Part shown: positions 11,211-23,300 of the stretch, piece by piece
Numbering within the stretch: position 1 is the stretch's first letter
Layout: each line of letters opens with the position of its first letter
DNA from: Botryotinia globosa
Lineage: Eukaryota; Ascomycota; Leotiomycetes; Helotiales; Sclerotiniaceae
DNA: 64,000 nt
Assembly (NCBI GenBank): GCA_014898425.1
Contig: RCSZ01000016.1
Location: forward strand, 806,001-870,000
Reading direction: 5' to 3'
Position numbers and translations under genes: made by a program
Notes under the pieces: model-generated
Databases searched by the model: none
Told to the model about the DNA's origin: nothing
What the model saw: only the letters and a program-made list of their open reading frames with translations

Positions 11211-13369
11211 GGAGAATACGAAAAGCGGGAGATTCGGAGAAAAGAAAATGTGCAGACGGTGTGCACTTACTTGGGAGGGAGGTGAGTGAGTGAGTGAGGA
11301 TTGAGAGACCTAAGAAGGGGATGATGGGGATTTGAGAATGTACAGAGGAGAGAGAGCCAAGGGGAGGGATGGAGGGATGGAGGGATTGAGTTGAGTTGAG
11401 GCTTTGTTTCTTGGAACTTTTTCTTGCTGATGAGTTTTGACGAGTTTTGATGAGTTTTGATGAATGGTAGATTTTTAGTTCTTGTATCATAAGTAGTACA
11501 TACCAATCCTTATTAATAGCTATATAGCTATATAGCTAGATATACCAAGCTCGAGGTCTAGATCCTGATAGATGATGGATAGAGTTTTCGTGCACTAGAA
11601 TCTGTGGAAATGTTTCTCTCTTGCTTGTTTTTATTTCTCACTCACATCAAATCACATGGTGGAATCAATGATGCCGGCCCGGTCGGATAAAGTATCAATC
11701 AATCAATCACTTATTCACATATTACTCGGTCCGTATTTTGACTTTGATTCGTACGTAGCCTTTTGCCCCGTTCTACTTCTACTCCGTATGCTGCAGGCGT
11801 AAGCAGGTACCCAAGCCCGCCGACGATAGATAGTCTCCTGGCCCATTTTGCTTGCGCGATTTTTCCTTTTCCTTTTCCTTTTATTGTGAAAATTATCCGA
11901 TTTGTTGTTTGTGTGTGGTACAGTATACCTAAGTTGTCGAAGTAGGTACTAAATGTAGACACGACTTCTGCTGTACGGTATGAGCACTCTACATATGTAA
12001 GGGCAGTACTTTGTACAGAAAATACAGAACAAGTATTTGTTTCGTGATGCGCTGTCTTGTTTGGATTTGCCTTCCTGCAGGCTGCATGTAAGATTTCTGC
12101 AGGTGTTCGTATCTTCCCTTCTTCCCCCCTCCCCAATTTCCACAAATGGTCGAGAAACGGAGAGATCAAACAGGCTAATTCATCGGATCGTCCACAATGT
12201 CTTGGTTGGGTAAGCTTTGGAGAATACCTACAAAGTAGGTAGATTAACGGAAGAGGTTATTAACCTTAGCCCTGAACTGAATGATCAATCGTGTGCACTG
12301 TGCAGTGCGCACAAGCATTTAGCATGGACCAGGGAAAGGAACTTGGACTTTTTTGCCTTGACACTGGATTCTGGATGGATGAGATGGATTCTGGATGGGT
12401 ATGTGAAGTATCTGAGTGGATAATATGGAGCAGGTAGGTATGGGTATTTGGGCAAGGAAGGAAGGATATGGAGGATCCTCCCTCGCGCGGACTGTGATTC
12501 TGTGAATGTGAGTGTGAAGATGTTTTCGGAGAAGCGGCTGGATAGACATCGGTGAAACTTACAGGTTACAACTACGAAAGAGGCTCAATGTAGCTCAGCC
12601 ATGGTGAATGTGAATCAAAAAAGGATTGAAATTGTATTATCTGGGGTTATTGAAAAGGACGAAACGGAAGTGAAATCCGTGACCGATTGTGTATACCTAC
12701 CTACCTACCTACCTGGCTCTGTAAATGATCAGATGGGTTGAGAAAAGATGGAAAAAGATAGAGAAAGATTGGCAGAAGAAGAAAATAATCCAACCTTGGA
12801 ATGCAGAGAACAAGTCATGTAGTGTTTGCATGATCAAGATAAATCCCAGCACATTTTAATATCAACAGACTAACTAGATATGCTTGAGCCATGTAGTGAT
12901 ACTCTCTCACTCTATAGTATGTACAGTCACGACTCACGATGGCTGGCTATGAGATGAACCGAACATCAACTAGTCAAACCATCAAACACCGGTACCTGAC
13001 TATCTATCACTTAACCTACCTAGGTATGCTTGATCTTGATAACAAGTCTTCGAGAGCGCCCATAATAAGCTCCGTCTTTTATTCTTGGTTTCCATACCTG
13101 AGAGTATGATTATTTGTGCAGGCCACACACAACCACACCCGTACATCTGCACGTCTACACGTTCCTGACTGAATGAAATGTATCTAGATTCTTTCCCCGC
13201 CAATCAATATCCATCAAGAAGCACCAGAATGTGTCCATCACACTTGGGTAGTATCACCATTCAATCTGATCCAATTAAATGGGCGAGGGAAAGGTGTATG
13301 GATACGATATTAGGAATGATGTTGTGGATTCCCAAAGAAAAAGAAACACCGGACGAATTTCTATCTTTT

Positions 13370-14210
13370 GTTTTCTATCTTCTACTACTTCACCCCCCCT
13401 TGTCGTTTAAAATCCCACACGATGTGTCTGTCCTCCTTCTTCCTATTCGTCGCTTAACTACTGGCTAGGTTTTCAAACTTGCCTCCCGCTTTCTCATCTC
13501 ACATCACTAGTTCGGAAAAGAAGAAAAAAGGAAAGACAAAAAGATCTTGTCAAAATCATTCACTTGGATCAGGTAGGCTTACAATTCACCATCCATTCAC
13601 TTGGCAATCTACATATAGACTTAAGGATCAACTCCCTCCCTTCCTCCCTCGCTCTTGTTCCTCTTTCCTTTCCACAGCCTCACGTTACCTCTCATTTGCA
13701 ACGTCCAGTCTGGCACATCTCATCATTTCGTATCTTTGAAAGATAGCGCAGGATTCCATCATCAAACCTCTCAACCTCAATTTTGAAAATACTGCCTACT
13801 CCTTCCCTACATTCATTTTATTCATTACGACTTGACGTGATATTTGACGACATCTAAAGAATACACCACCACACTTACGAATTCACCCCGACCACCAGAA
13901 ATAACCTTGAGAGTGCTTCATTAACTTCGAGTCTCCCCCACCTCTCCTGTCTTACTCTCACAACCCTCCCTCTCTGGATTGAAAGTAAAGTCGACCATCT
14001 TGTTCTTCCTTACATTCATTGATTGAATCATCACACTCCTTCAATTTTTGTATCCATCACTCGTCGAGATTGTTTGCTTAGCAAGACCACACTCTTTCTG
14101 CGATTCAGTCATTTGAATATCAGTCAACAACAGTTCAAGTCATTCTTCACTGTCAACTGCCTTTCCAGGAACATACAAACACACCACTTTAAACAACACC
14201 CCAAAACATC
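13370..14210 (+). promoter_or_regulatory. Pyrimidine-rich promoter/5' leader of the GH128 gene
   Basis: The plus strand just upstream of the GH128 start is strongly C/T- and CA-rich (for example CCTCCCTTCCTCCCTCGCTC near 13635) and lacks long frames. Such CT-rich leaders are common upstream of strongly expressed fungal genes. The transcription start cannot be placed from sequence alone. Confidence 0.4.
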
Positions 14211-15428
14211 ATGCGTTCTTTTGAATTCAAATCTCTCGCCATCTTGGCTTCCTCTTTGCTGGTCAAAGAAACATTCGCTGCCCCCATCTACGAAACCGAA
14301 GTCCACGTCGTCACAGAAGAAGTTACCGTTACCAGACAACTCGACGGTTCTTACGCAACTGGCCATGCTCATGCGGTAGGAACTTACACTCAGCATCACT
14401 CTGCTGCTGCTTCTTCCTCTGTTGTCGTGGTAGCATCTACTCCAGCTCCAGCAGCAGCAACAAGTGCCGTGGTTGTCCCTACCAGTTCTACAACTAGTCT
14501 TGTAGTTGTAGAGTCTAGCTCTGCTAAGGCGTCTTCTTCATCTTCTTCAGTAGCCGTTGTTAAGGCTTCCACTGAAGCAGCCGCAGCTGCCGTCTTGGTT
14601 CAAACCAGTGCCAACGCCGCCGCCACATCTACCAAAGCAGCAGCGACTACCCTCGCTACTTCTGCCAAAGCTGGCTCTGCTGCCGCAGCTGCTTCTTCAT
14701 CCAGCTACTCAAGCTCTTCCTCCGGTGGAAAGCGTGGTGTTGCATACAACACCGCAGATTACGTCAAGCAATTCACCGGTTCTTCCAAAGTCGCTTGGGC
14801 TTACAACTGGGGTTCATCCTCCGATGGTCTCTCCGCCTCTGGTATTGAATTCGTTCCTCTCCTCTGGGGCTTGAAGAGCACCTTCACCGGTGCCTGGTCC
14901 GCCGCTGCCTCGAGCGCCATCGCATCCGGCTCCACACATCTCATGTCCTTCAACGAACCCGATCTCAGCACCCAAGCCAACATTGGCGCCTCCGACGCCG
15001 CCGCCGGTTACAAGACCTACATGCAACCTTTTGCCGGCAAGGCCAAGCTCGGTGCTCCCGCCGTCACCAACGGTGCTTCTCCCATGGGCCTCACCTGGTT
15101 GAAATCGTTCATGTCTTCGTGCTCCGACTGCACCATCGATTTCGTCTGCATCCATTGGTACGATTCGGCCTCCAACGTCGCATACTTCAAGCAGTATGTT
15201 CAGGATGCGTACACGGCCGGTGGCAACCGTCCCTTGTGGATCACGGAATTCCAAGCCTCGGGCTCGACCGATGAGCAAAATGCTTTCATGAAGGAGGTTC
15301 TTCCCTGGTTGGATGCTAGCACCATGGTCGATCGCTACGCGTGGTTTATGGCTGATACCGCGGCTGGTGGTTTGATGGCTTCGACCAGTGCGTTGAGCAC
15401 TTTGGGAAATACTTTCAAGACTGCTTAG
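14211..15428 (+). CDS. Secreted Ser/Ala-rich cell-wall protein with GH128 (Asl1-like) beta-1,3-glucanase domain
   Basis: A single exon encodes 405 residues from the ATG at 14211. A signal peptide (about residues 1-24, ending ETFAA) is followed by a short conserved segment (YETEVHVVTEEVTVT), then a low-complexity Ala/Ser/Val/Thr linker (about 60-172), then a compact catalytic domain (about 174-405). That domain matches the Asl1-like glycosyl hydrolases (GH128): KRGVAYN at its start, LMSFNEPDLS with the proposed acid/base Glu249, IHWYD, and LWITEFQ with the proposed nucleophile Glu346. It should act outside the cell on beta-1,3-glucan, probably remodelling wall. There is no GPI tail. Codon use in the catalytic domain is more GC-rich than in neighbouring genes, which suggests high expression. 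Family call is firm; substrate is from family knowledge. Confidence 0.93.
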   Translation: MRSFEFKSLAILASSLLVKETFAAPIYETEVHVVTEEVTVTRQLDGSYATGHAHAVGTYTQHHSAAASSSVVVVASTPAPAAATSAVVVPTSSTTSLVVVESSSAKASSSSSSVAVVKASTEAAAAAVLVQTSANAAATSTKAAATTLATSAKAGSAAAAASSSSYSSSSSGGKRGVAYNTADYVKQFTGSSKVAWAYNWGSSSDGLSASGIEFVPLLWGLKSTFTGAWSAAASSAIASGSTHLMSFNEPDLSTQANIGASDAAAGYKTYMQPFAGKAKLGAPAVTNGASPMGLTWLKSFMSSCSDCTIDFVCIHWYDSASNVAYFKQYVQDAYTAGGNRPLWITEFQASGSTDEQNAFMKEVLPWLDASTMVDRYAWFMADTAAGGLMASTSALSTLGNTFKTA

Positions 15429-16898
15429 GTTTTTGAATTGATTGATTGGTTATAGGGATGGAGTATTGGAACGGATGGAAGGTAGGAAAGCATCTGGATA
15501 TGGATATGGATACATGGGGAGCAAAAAGTAAGGGCGGTTACACACCCGATACACCGATCGAAAATGACTGCGAAAATGACTGAAAAAATATGCGGATCTT
15601 CGTTGTATATACTTTAGTTTAGTTTAGCTTACTTTACATTTAGGTTACTGATCAGTGGGGGTTGCCAGACTGGAGCAGTGGTTAGATAGCGATGATATTT
15701 GAGTGGAATGGAATGAAATACGTTCTGAATTATCTCACTTGTGGCTTCTTGAATAACCGTATCTGTGAAAATTGAAATTGGATGTGTATGATTGCAGTGT
15801 GCTGTGATGTTTTCATTACCTAGGTAGCTGGAAATATTTGATGTTATGTGATAATTAGAGCAATTGATTAAATCGATAAACACATCAATGGAGATTGAAG
15901 ATGGTGCAGTGATACCTTCTAGATAGATATATAGTTGGGTAGGTGTAAATAGATCTTGGGTGTATTAATAATATACTAGGTAATGTAATCAAATAGCATC
16001 TCGAAACAAAATAATAAAGCAGATATCATATCCAAAGATTAGATAGATATCTACTCACCTGATTAATGGAATTATATCTAGGTAGGTAGGTAGATAATTT
16101 ATATGTGCAATGTATTTTAGATATCTTTTCCTTACCTTTCTTACCTTCTTCTTCTTCCCTCTCTCTTTCTTGAGAGTTTGTTTTGACGTTTGAGTTTTGA
16201 GTTGGAGAATATATATCTATGATATCAAATATAGTATACCCCAGCCCCCGATACCGATTCCCAAAGAGAACAGATTTAATATATTTAATCGAATCTAATT
16301 TATTCCATCTCATCTCGGGGATTTAATCGAGGGGTTAGGGATTTCATCTGCGGAGTGGATCGAGATGCCATTTCAGATAGTGATTTATTGATATCGAGAT
16401 ATGCATGCGATAGTGGTGGTGATGGGGATCGCGGCCGGGGTGTGTGTCTCGGTGTAGAGTTCTTGGCATGGGGAAGACGGTGGGTATTGATTGGTATTTG
16501 ATTTGGTACGGAGGGGAATGGGGTGGGGATGGGGATGGGGATGATGAGTATGAGGGGAGAGGAGGGAGGAGAGAAAGGGAGAGGGAAGATGTAGATAGTA
16601 TTGTGGTTTTTGGATTGGGAGGGAGGAGGGAGGAGTTGTTGTTGTTGTTGTTGAGTTTAATGATAGATAGATATTGGGGAGGTAAACAGTTTTGCAAAAA
16701 CTGGGAATATTGATTTTTCGAAGCTTATATACTTTTGATTATACTATTAATTATTTAGTTGTGTGTATTTGAACAAAATACATAATGTCTATACATAGTA
16801 TATACCAACTACCAATCACTGACTACCGACTTAGCATATCAGATGAGAATGAAATCTGATGCACCAATACCTAGATATCTAGGTATGTACCTAGGTAT
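15429..16898. other. Intergenic between GH128 and rad57 (convergent)
   Basis: No gene is seen. Both flanking genes end here, so it holds two 3' UTRs. It contains TAGGTAGGTAG strings near 16080, a G-rich block near 16500-16640 and an (TTG)n run near 16636. Confidence 0.5.
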
Positions 16899-18423
16899 CT
16901 ACAAAGCATCCTCCCCATCATCATCAACTCCCTTTCTATGCTTAACAGCAAACATTCCCTCACCCCTAATCTCAAACTCCACACTTCCATTCAATCCCTC
17001 TCCACTTTCCATTGCCCATCCCGCAAAAACGATTTTCATCCATCGTCTCCATCTTTTTAATACTGGTTCTCCTCTCTCCCCTTCCTCCATGATTTCATTT
17101 CTTGCTCGTCCATAGACGGGCTTTTTAATAAGTGCTATTCGACATGCTATTTGCGTGGTCCAGATTAGACCAAGAGAGGGTGTCTTGACGTTTTTGGACG
17201 AAGTATAAGAAGGGTGTGGATCATCACCCCAGCCTGTGAACCAGCGTTGTTGATGGTCCAATGACATAGGGTCTGGTGTTATGATGGAATAATCTCGAGA
17301 TCCTATTCGATTGCCAATGCTACCACCGGGGATACTTGACATAGGAGCATTCATCGAACTTGAAGGTATTGGCATAGCTCCATTTACGCCCAAGCTCCGC
17401 TTCGCAAGTGGACTGCTTTGCGTGTCTCTTTCCCTTTCTCTCTTCTGACCATAAGCCATCGGACTTGCTCTTCCGCTTCCGCCTGTGAATCGATCGGCTA
17501 CTTGATTGGCGACTACAATAGCCACTCCGTGTTCCCTTGCCAAGTTTCTTAACAGTTGTCCCAACTTGACTAATTCTGCACTTCTCTGAGCCATATTTCC
17601 ACCTCCTTTTGTCACACCAGGTCTCTCAAATTCAGCTCTGTAATTTGCGGCTACGCTATCTAGTATAAGCAATCGAATACCGTGACGTTTAATAGCGACA
17701 GGGACTTGGAAACGAAGAATATGATCTTGAGATTCGAGATCGGGTGTTGAGATTGAGATGACTCTGTCGAGAGAAGGTGGTGATGGATGAGAAACAAGAA
17801 GAGGGTGAGTGCTCAAGAGTTGGGATAGTCGAGTTATGGGGAGGGGTGATTCGGTAGATATGTAAAGAGTGGGAGCTGCGAGACCATGGGGTGCCGGAAG
17901 TTGAGCAGAGAGAAGAAGTGTGAGAAGGAATTGCGTTTTACCTGCGCCGCTGAAATTGTGAGTTAGTTAGAAGACTATGCAGACAAGGAACATTGAGATA
18001 TAGAAGTGAGATATACCTCTCGCCTGTGACCTCCGTAATATAGCCTGTTGGAATACCGCCTCCCAATGCGCGATCCATATCATCATCCAACGAACTTACA
18101 ACCTCCCACTTATCCACAACATCTTTTCCCGACTTCCTCAACTTCTTCACCTCTCTCTTTCCCTCTACATTATTTTCGCATGCTGCAGCATCTTTATCTC
18201 CAGAATTCACCTCACTTATCCCAAGGCCTCCTCTTAAATGCTCCAGTACATCTGCGCATAATCTTTTGACGTCTAAGAGAGGCAAAGTCGCACGCTTGGC
18301 TATCTCAACACAATCGAGAGTGAGCAGATCAGCGACGGTAACGAGATTCTTCTCCAGTGAAGGGAGGAGTCGCACATATTTTTGTGTGGGAAATTGGGGA
18401 AGGATATCTAGGAGGTCAGTCAT
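16899..18423 (-). CDS. rad57: Rad51-paralogue DNA repair protein, Rad57/XRCC3 type (2 exons)
   Basis: Exon 1 is 18423-18017 and exon 2 is 17949-16899; the 67-bp intron rebuilds Walker A as GES-GAGKTQFLL (about residues 133-145). The product is about 485 residues from the chosen ATG (MTDLLDILPQFP); an in-frame upstream ATG at 18468 would add 15. After an N-terminal helical region comes LDDDMDRALGGGIPTGYITEVTGE, typical of RecA/Rad51 paralogues, then Walker B RLLILDSVA (about 228) and a conserved IVVANQVADRF. The segment after that has a low-complexity Ser/Pro insert before LGLIWTTQIACRIAL. Rad57 partners Rad55 to help load and stabilise Rad51 filaments in nuclear homologous recombination. Rad57 rather than Rad55 or Rad51 is inferred from the GGGIPTG layout and overall size. 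Confidence 0.85.
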
Positions 18424-18821
18424 GGAGGCATTTGGGAAGCTAGGAAAGCATGGGAATGTATTGCGCAAAAGGAAGAAAGGCTAGAACGCGAAAAGGATCT
18501 CGCGTCGCTTGAAGTCTCGTATTCACGTGACTCGACAGTGTGATTTTTTTTGTTTTTGTCACAGTCGAAAGAGTTTATGGTCTCAAACTTGGGGTTTTCA
18601 GAGGTCTTAAAGTATTTACAATCTTTTGAATTCTTTTTAGATGGAACGAGTATTCGAAACTTTTGCGTGTATGTATTCCGTCAAATATGGAATTCTTCCT
18701 GATCCTTTGCTTCTCTGATTGAGCAAGTGTATCTTATCTTATCTGATTCTCTTATCGGCGACACTACCCCGATAATAGCTTAGCGGTATTTAGGACCTTG
18801 AGGTGGGGAAGATTTCAACAT
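18424..18821. promoter_or_regulatory. Upstream region of rad57
   Basis: About 400 bp between the rad57 start and the end of the truncated MFS gene on the same strand. It must contain the rad57 promoter and the MFS 3' end. No recognisable regulatory motif beyond T-rich and TATCTTATCTTATC (GATA-like on the minus strand) near 18732-18748. Confidence 0.35.
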
Positions 18822-19578
18822 CTACTCTGCAGCCGCCACTTCTACATCGGTTCTCTTTCCCGATTTTTCGGGCTCTGTGAATAAAATCTAGATGCTATTA
18901 GCATTGCTGATACTTTATTGTTTCAATTGTTCTACTTACAACTGGTATTGCAACAGTTGCAGTCAAGATTCCAAGACTTGAAACGAAAAATATCCAGCTT
19001 CTCTCTCCAAAGGCGTAACTAGTCCAAGCAGGGCCGGCAAGAACTCCCGCTGCACTAGCACTGGTATATAAGGAGAAAACTTGACCGCTAGCTCCTGTCT
19101 TACCGAAAATGTCGGGTGTCTCCTTTTCCATACTTGCTACCGCTCGACTCAAGTCAGCACTTAATGGTGATGAACCGAAGACTCTGGCGACGCCTATGAT
19201 TCATATTAGTAACTGCGAAAAGCAATGATCATACAACTGGAATGGGACAAGGTTACCATAAAGTGTAAGAAGGATACCAAGCCCAGCAATCTGATCAGTG
19301 CTATTCCTATGTATCAAGACGAGCAAGACAGTGAAGATAGCAGATGTGATGAAGTATGATGCAGTGAGCCATCGAGAGGGCCAGACATCAGAGAGTTTAC
19401 CAGCTATCGGGGCTAAAAAAAATATGGGAAATGTTATAGTCAAGAAGATTGAGCCAGCACCGGTTGAGTCCCAATTGAACTTTCGTTCCACAAATATTGG
19501 GAGAGCTGCATCGAAACTTGCGAGCAGAAATACAGTCACCCAAACACCGTACAAATCAGCTCCTAGACACACAAACAT
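18822..19578 (-). pseudogene. C-terminal half of a major facilitator transporter (N-terminal half missing)
   Basis: Three blocks splice in phase: 19578-19257, 19193-18940 and 18872-18822 (introns GTAACC...TAG and GTAAGT...GAG). They give about 208 residues with six predicted membrane segments, SFDAALPIFVERKFNWDSTG at the start of TM7, a GKLSDVWPSRW loop after TM8, and a charged tail VPEKSGKRTDVEVAAAE. This is the C-terminal six-helix half of an MFS DHA-type drug/metabolite transporter; full proteins have about 450-550 residues and twelve helices. Upstream DNA (19579-20370) reads as no transporter in any frame, so the first half is gone. It lies head-on to the NRPS at 20374, the usual place for an export pump of a secondary-metabolite cluster. 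A functional half transporter is unlikely but cannot be excluded. Confidence 0.75.
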
Positions 19579-20373
19579 CAGAGAAATTGATCCATGGTCT
19601 CAACGTGGCGTCATTACTGCCCCTTACGGAAATGACTGCACTAGATTGAACCATATGCGCCAGAAGAAAGAGAAAAGTCAACAAGTCATGTGGGTGTTCA
19701 GTGATGTACGATCCTAGATGTTTTGAATTGATCTTTCAACCCCTTTCCCATATGATTTAATGGACGCCGGCTCAGTACACTATGCAGCTACCAGGCAGGA
19801 ATCTTATGATGCATATGGAACCAAGGTTAACGCATTGGAGTTACAGGAGATAATACGAATGAGCTGAAAGAGTCTCGCGACAGATTCCCATCCGCGCCGG
19901 GATGTGACTACATCGAGCGTTGAAACCTGCGTGGTCAAATCTGAACGTTGAATGACGAGAGCATGTCATGTAGAATTAACGCCATGTGCTAAGGCTATTC
20001 AGGGTATACACTCTCAAAGCCAGGGCGCGTGTCAAATGGGAAATGATACACTCCAAGCCCGCAGGCTGGGGCTGCAGTTCATCGCCCGTTGATCTATGAA
20101 GATCAGCTTTGGAAGCTTTGATGGCCGAGGAAATTTATCGGATGGGAGCTCGGATAAATGATTTATAGCCCAGGTCTCATATTTAAGAACCGAATGATGT
20201 TGAAGAATAAATTGTGAAGAGATTCGTCTGTGTTCAACATTGAAGCTCAATTCGAAGATTACAGTCTCTGACAGTCAAAAACGCTTCCTCTTCGTGTCTT
20301 GCTTTAGGTAAGTTTTTTGACCACTGAGGCCTTTTCGCGTGCACTAATGAATTTGAATTGCTTAGAAGTTATC
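19579..20373. promoter_or_regulatory. Divergent region between half-MFS and NRPS, with a probable NRPS 5' UTR intron
   Basis: No gene is visible. At the right end GGTAAGT (donor G at 20308) pairs with a CACTAATG branch point at 20343-20350 and acceptor GCTTAG at 20361-20366. That suggests a 5' UTR intron of about 59 bp just before the NRPS ATG at 20374. The TTG and ATG triplets inside that intron are then not start codons. Confidence 0.5.
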
Positions 20374-23300
20374 ATGAAATTAACAGCTAAGCACTTCTCT
20401 CCCGGCCCCATTCAGAGGGACCAACGCCAGGTCAAGGGAGACCGCGTTGAGAAATCACACTCTGCGATGGATTTGGATCTTGCATCTAAACACTATCTTT
20501 CAGACCTCCTCCACACCGAGCGTCGTCCAGCGCAATCCACAGACATGGATAATTACCTCAGCCAAGGGGAAGGTTCTGTCAAGCCATTCTCTCTTCTGGA
20601 TCCTACGCAGAACCCTGATGAAATTCGAAGGCAAATGCCATCAGATGCAACATTCATCGATGTCTACCCTTGCACGGCTCTTCAAGAAGGGTTGCTGGCA
20701 CTATCAATGAAGGATTCCGGCAGTTTTACTCCTCAAATAATATGCAAGCTCCCCAAAGGCATTGATTTTAATAAGTTCAAAGCTGCTTGGCAGAGAACAG
20801 TCGATTCAAATTCGACACTTCGAACTAGTTTCGTTCAAACGCATACTTCAGGCCTACTTCGAGTAGTTTTGGCGCCAGAACCCATCCTCTGGTCCGAAGC
20901 GATCGATCTCGAAAGCTACTTGAGGAAAGACAGAATTATCTTCCCTTCATTCGGAAAGCTCCTATTGAGATACGGTCTCATTCAAAGCCACTCATCTGAT
21001 TCATTATGTTTTGTCTGGACTTTTCATCATGCCGTTCTTGATGGATGGAGCATGCGCTTGGTACTTCGACAAGTCGAAGAATCGTACCGAGGAGAGACTT
21101 TTCAACCGCTGGTGGAATTCAAGCGTTTCATTGCCCACCAAATGAGACTTGAGAAGCAATCACAGAAAGCGAGCGAAATGTTCTGGAGTAATCATCTAGC
21201 AGATATTTCGGGGGTACAATTTCCAGTTGTCCCATCACAACATCAGTCGCGTGCGAATGGCTATTCGGAGAGATTTATTCCCGTGAAGGAAAACCTATTG
21301 GCCGGTGCAACGACCTCTACAGCTATACAAACTGCATGGGGAATCCTAGTAGCACGACGTACCGCTGCGACGGAAGCTACTTTTGGTCTCGTGCTTGCAG
21401 AGCGAAATGCAAAGATTGCAGGTCTCGATATGAGAAGAGTAAATGGTCCAACATTCAATTCACTACCGATGCGAGTAATTATTGAGGACCAAAAATCTGC
21501 GAAAAATCTATTTGCTTTGGTTCATGATTCTCGAGTCGCCATGAAACCACATCAGCATCTTGGCCTACAAAATATCCGTAGGCTCGGAGCGGACTGCACA
21601 AAAGCTTGCAGCTTCCAGAATCTACTCGTTATTCAACCCAGATTAGAGAGAGATCCCAACAGTATATTCGGCGCCAGAGAGAATACTAGTGACCACTGGG
21701 CAAAGTTGAATGCTTATCCTCTCATGATGCAATGTGATTTGCTGGGAGATGGCTTCACTGCAATGGCCAGTTACGACTCTCACATTTTATCTGATCAAGA
21801 AGTCAACATTCTGCTGGAACAATTTGACAACATCATCTCTCGTTTGTCCGATGCAAACACACTGGTTGGTGATATAGGGCTGACAACAGAAAGCCCGCAA
21901 GAACAATTAGCAATTCAAGAAACCGATGCTGAAGAGGTCCATTCTTGTGTCCACGAAGTCATTCGGCGGAGTGCGCAAAGCCGCGGATCCGATGTAGCAG
22001 TGACATCTTGGGATGGGGAATTGCCGCATTCCCGATCGCATTCTATATCTGATCATCTAGCATATCTTCTACAGCTTTGTGGTGTTGGACCCGAAATCAA
22101 GATTGCACTGATCTTTCAAAAATCTTTGTGGGCTGTAGTAGCCATGATGGCAGTGATGAAAGCTGGAGGAACTTTTGTCCCTATGAGCCCCGACCATCCT
22201 GAGAAGCGAATCACAACGCTAGTAGAGCAAATAGGTGGCGAAATGATCATGTGCTCCGAAAGTCTCTTCCCCTCGTTCGAGGGCATCGCAAAGCAAACAT
22301 TTGCTGTGGGAAAATCAATGCTCGAAAATTTGCCCCAAGGGGTGCTAGATACAAGTGTTCAGCCAAACAGTTCTGTTTATATTATGTTCACTTCTGACAG
22401 CACTGGAGAACCGAAAGGATGCGTTATAGAGCATGCTACTTGCTGTGCTACTATGCGTCACCTCTCTAATTTCTCCAGACTCAATCCTCAAAGTCGCACT
22501 CTTCAGTTATCGGCATATACTTTTGATGGCATGGTTTTTGAGATCCTTACTACTTTGGGTGTTGGAGGCGTTGTTTGCATACCTTCAGACGACGAGAAAA
22601 TGAACAACATTACATCAGCGATCAACAGAATGCAAGTTAATACTGCATTCATGACACCTGCGTTTGGAAGATTGATCCTTCCAGAATCTGTGCCAACTCT
22701 AAAAACTCTTCTTATAGGGGGTGAAAAGGTAATCCAAGAGGATTTGGATCAATGGCTCGGGAAGTTACGGTTATTACAAATGTATGGACCTACCGAATGT
22801 TGCTGTAAGTTCCATTATGTTTTTCCTCGCCATACTCATACCTACGTTGGTTTTCCATGTTAATCCCCTATGCAATCTGGCCAATGCATCGTGATCTAAT
22901 TTGTCCTTATTTTCCTCTAAAATTCTCCTTGGTGCGCAGCTACTGACTGTGTAATGCTACAGGCATGTGCATTGGTACTGAGATCACTGAGAAAGATCTA
23001 AACCCTGCTAGAATGGGATCTGGTTTCATCGGAAGTTTTATTGTGCTTGACAAGAACGGCCAATTAGCTCAAAGGGGAACTGCAGGTGAATTGTTAATTG
23101 GTGGACCACTTGCGAGGGAATATCTCAAAAATCCCGGAAAGACGGAGGCATCATTTGTGCCTACGCCTTCTTGTATCCCTGCTGAATCTACTCGATGGAA
23201 AAGGTGGTATAGGACAGGTGACTTGGCCAAAATGGATGCCGATGGATCAATCGTATATATCTCTCGGAAAGATGCGGTAAGTGATATCCCTATTTTGAGC

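Larger units (their letters stand above)
8757..14210. other. 5.4-kb gene-poor tract, AT-rich and repeat-rich
   Basis: No conserved coding frame is visible on either strand. The tract holds a GGAT/GAATGG microsatellite near 9443, an AT dinucleotide run at 9752-9781, a very AT-rich block at about 9830-10270, a 40-bp-period minisatellite at 11082-11210, ACCTACC runs near 12695, and a pyrimidine-rich segment from about 13370 to the GH128 start. It could carry long noncoding RNA or simply be promoter and spacer DNA. Confidence 0.5.

Noticed and set aside
10971..11293. Overlapping 90-150-codon frames on both strands
   Set aside because: They come from the 40-bp minisatellite, whose units lack stops in several phases. 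The products are Leu-Val-Ser-Trp or Arg-Pro-Arg-Asp repeats with no real protein features.
14814..15278. 154-codon antisense frame in the GH128 gene
   Set aside because: Shadow caused by strong third-position GC bias of the GH128 coding strand.
20317..20373. NRPS start at 20317 or at the ATG at 20347
   Set aside because: 20317 is TTG, not ATG, and both triplets lie inside a probable 5' UTR intron (GTAAGT, CTAAT branch, TTAG). ATG 20374 is preferred.
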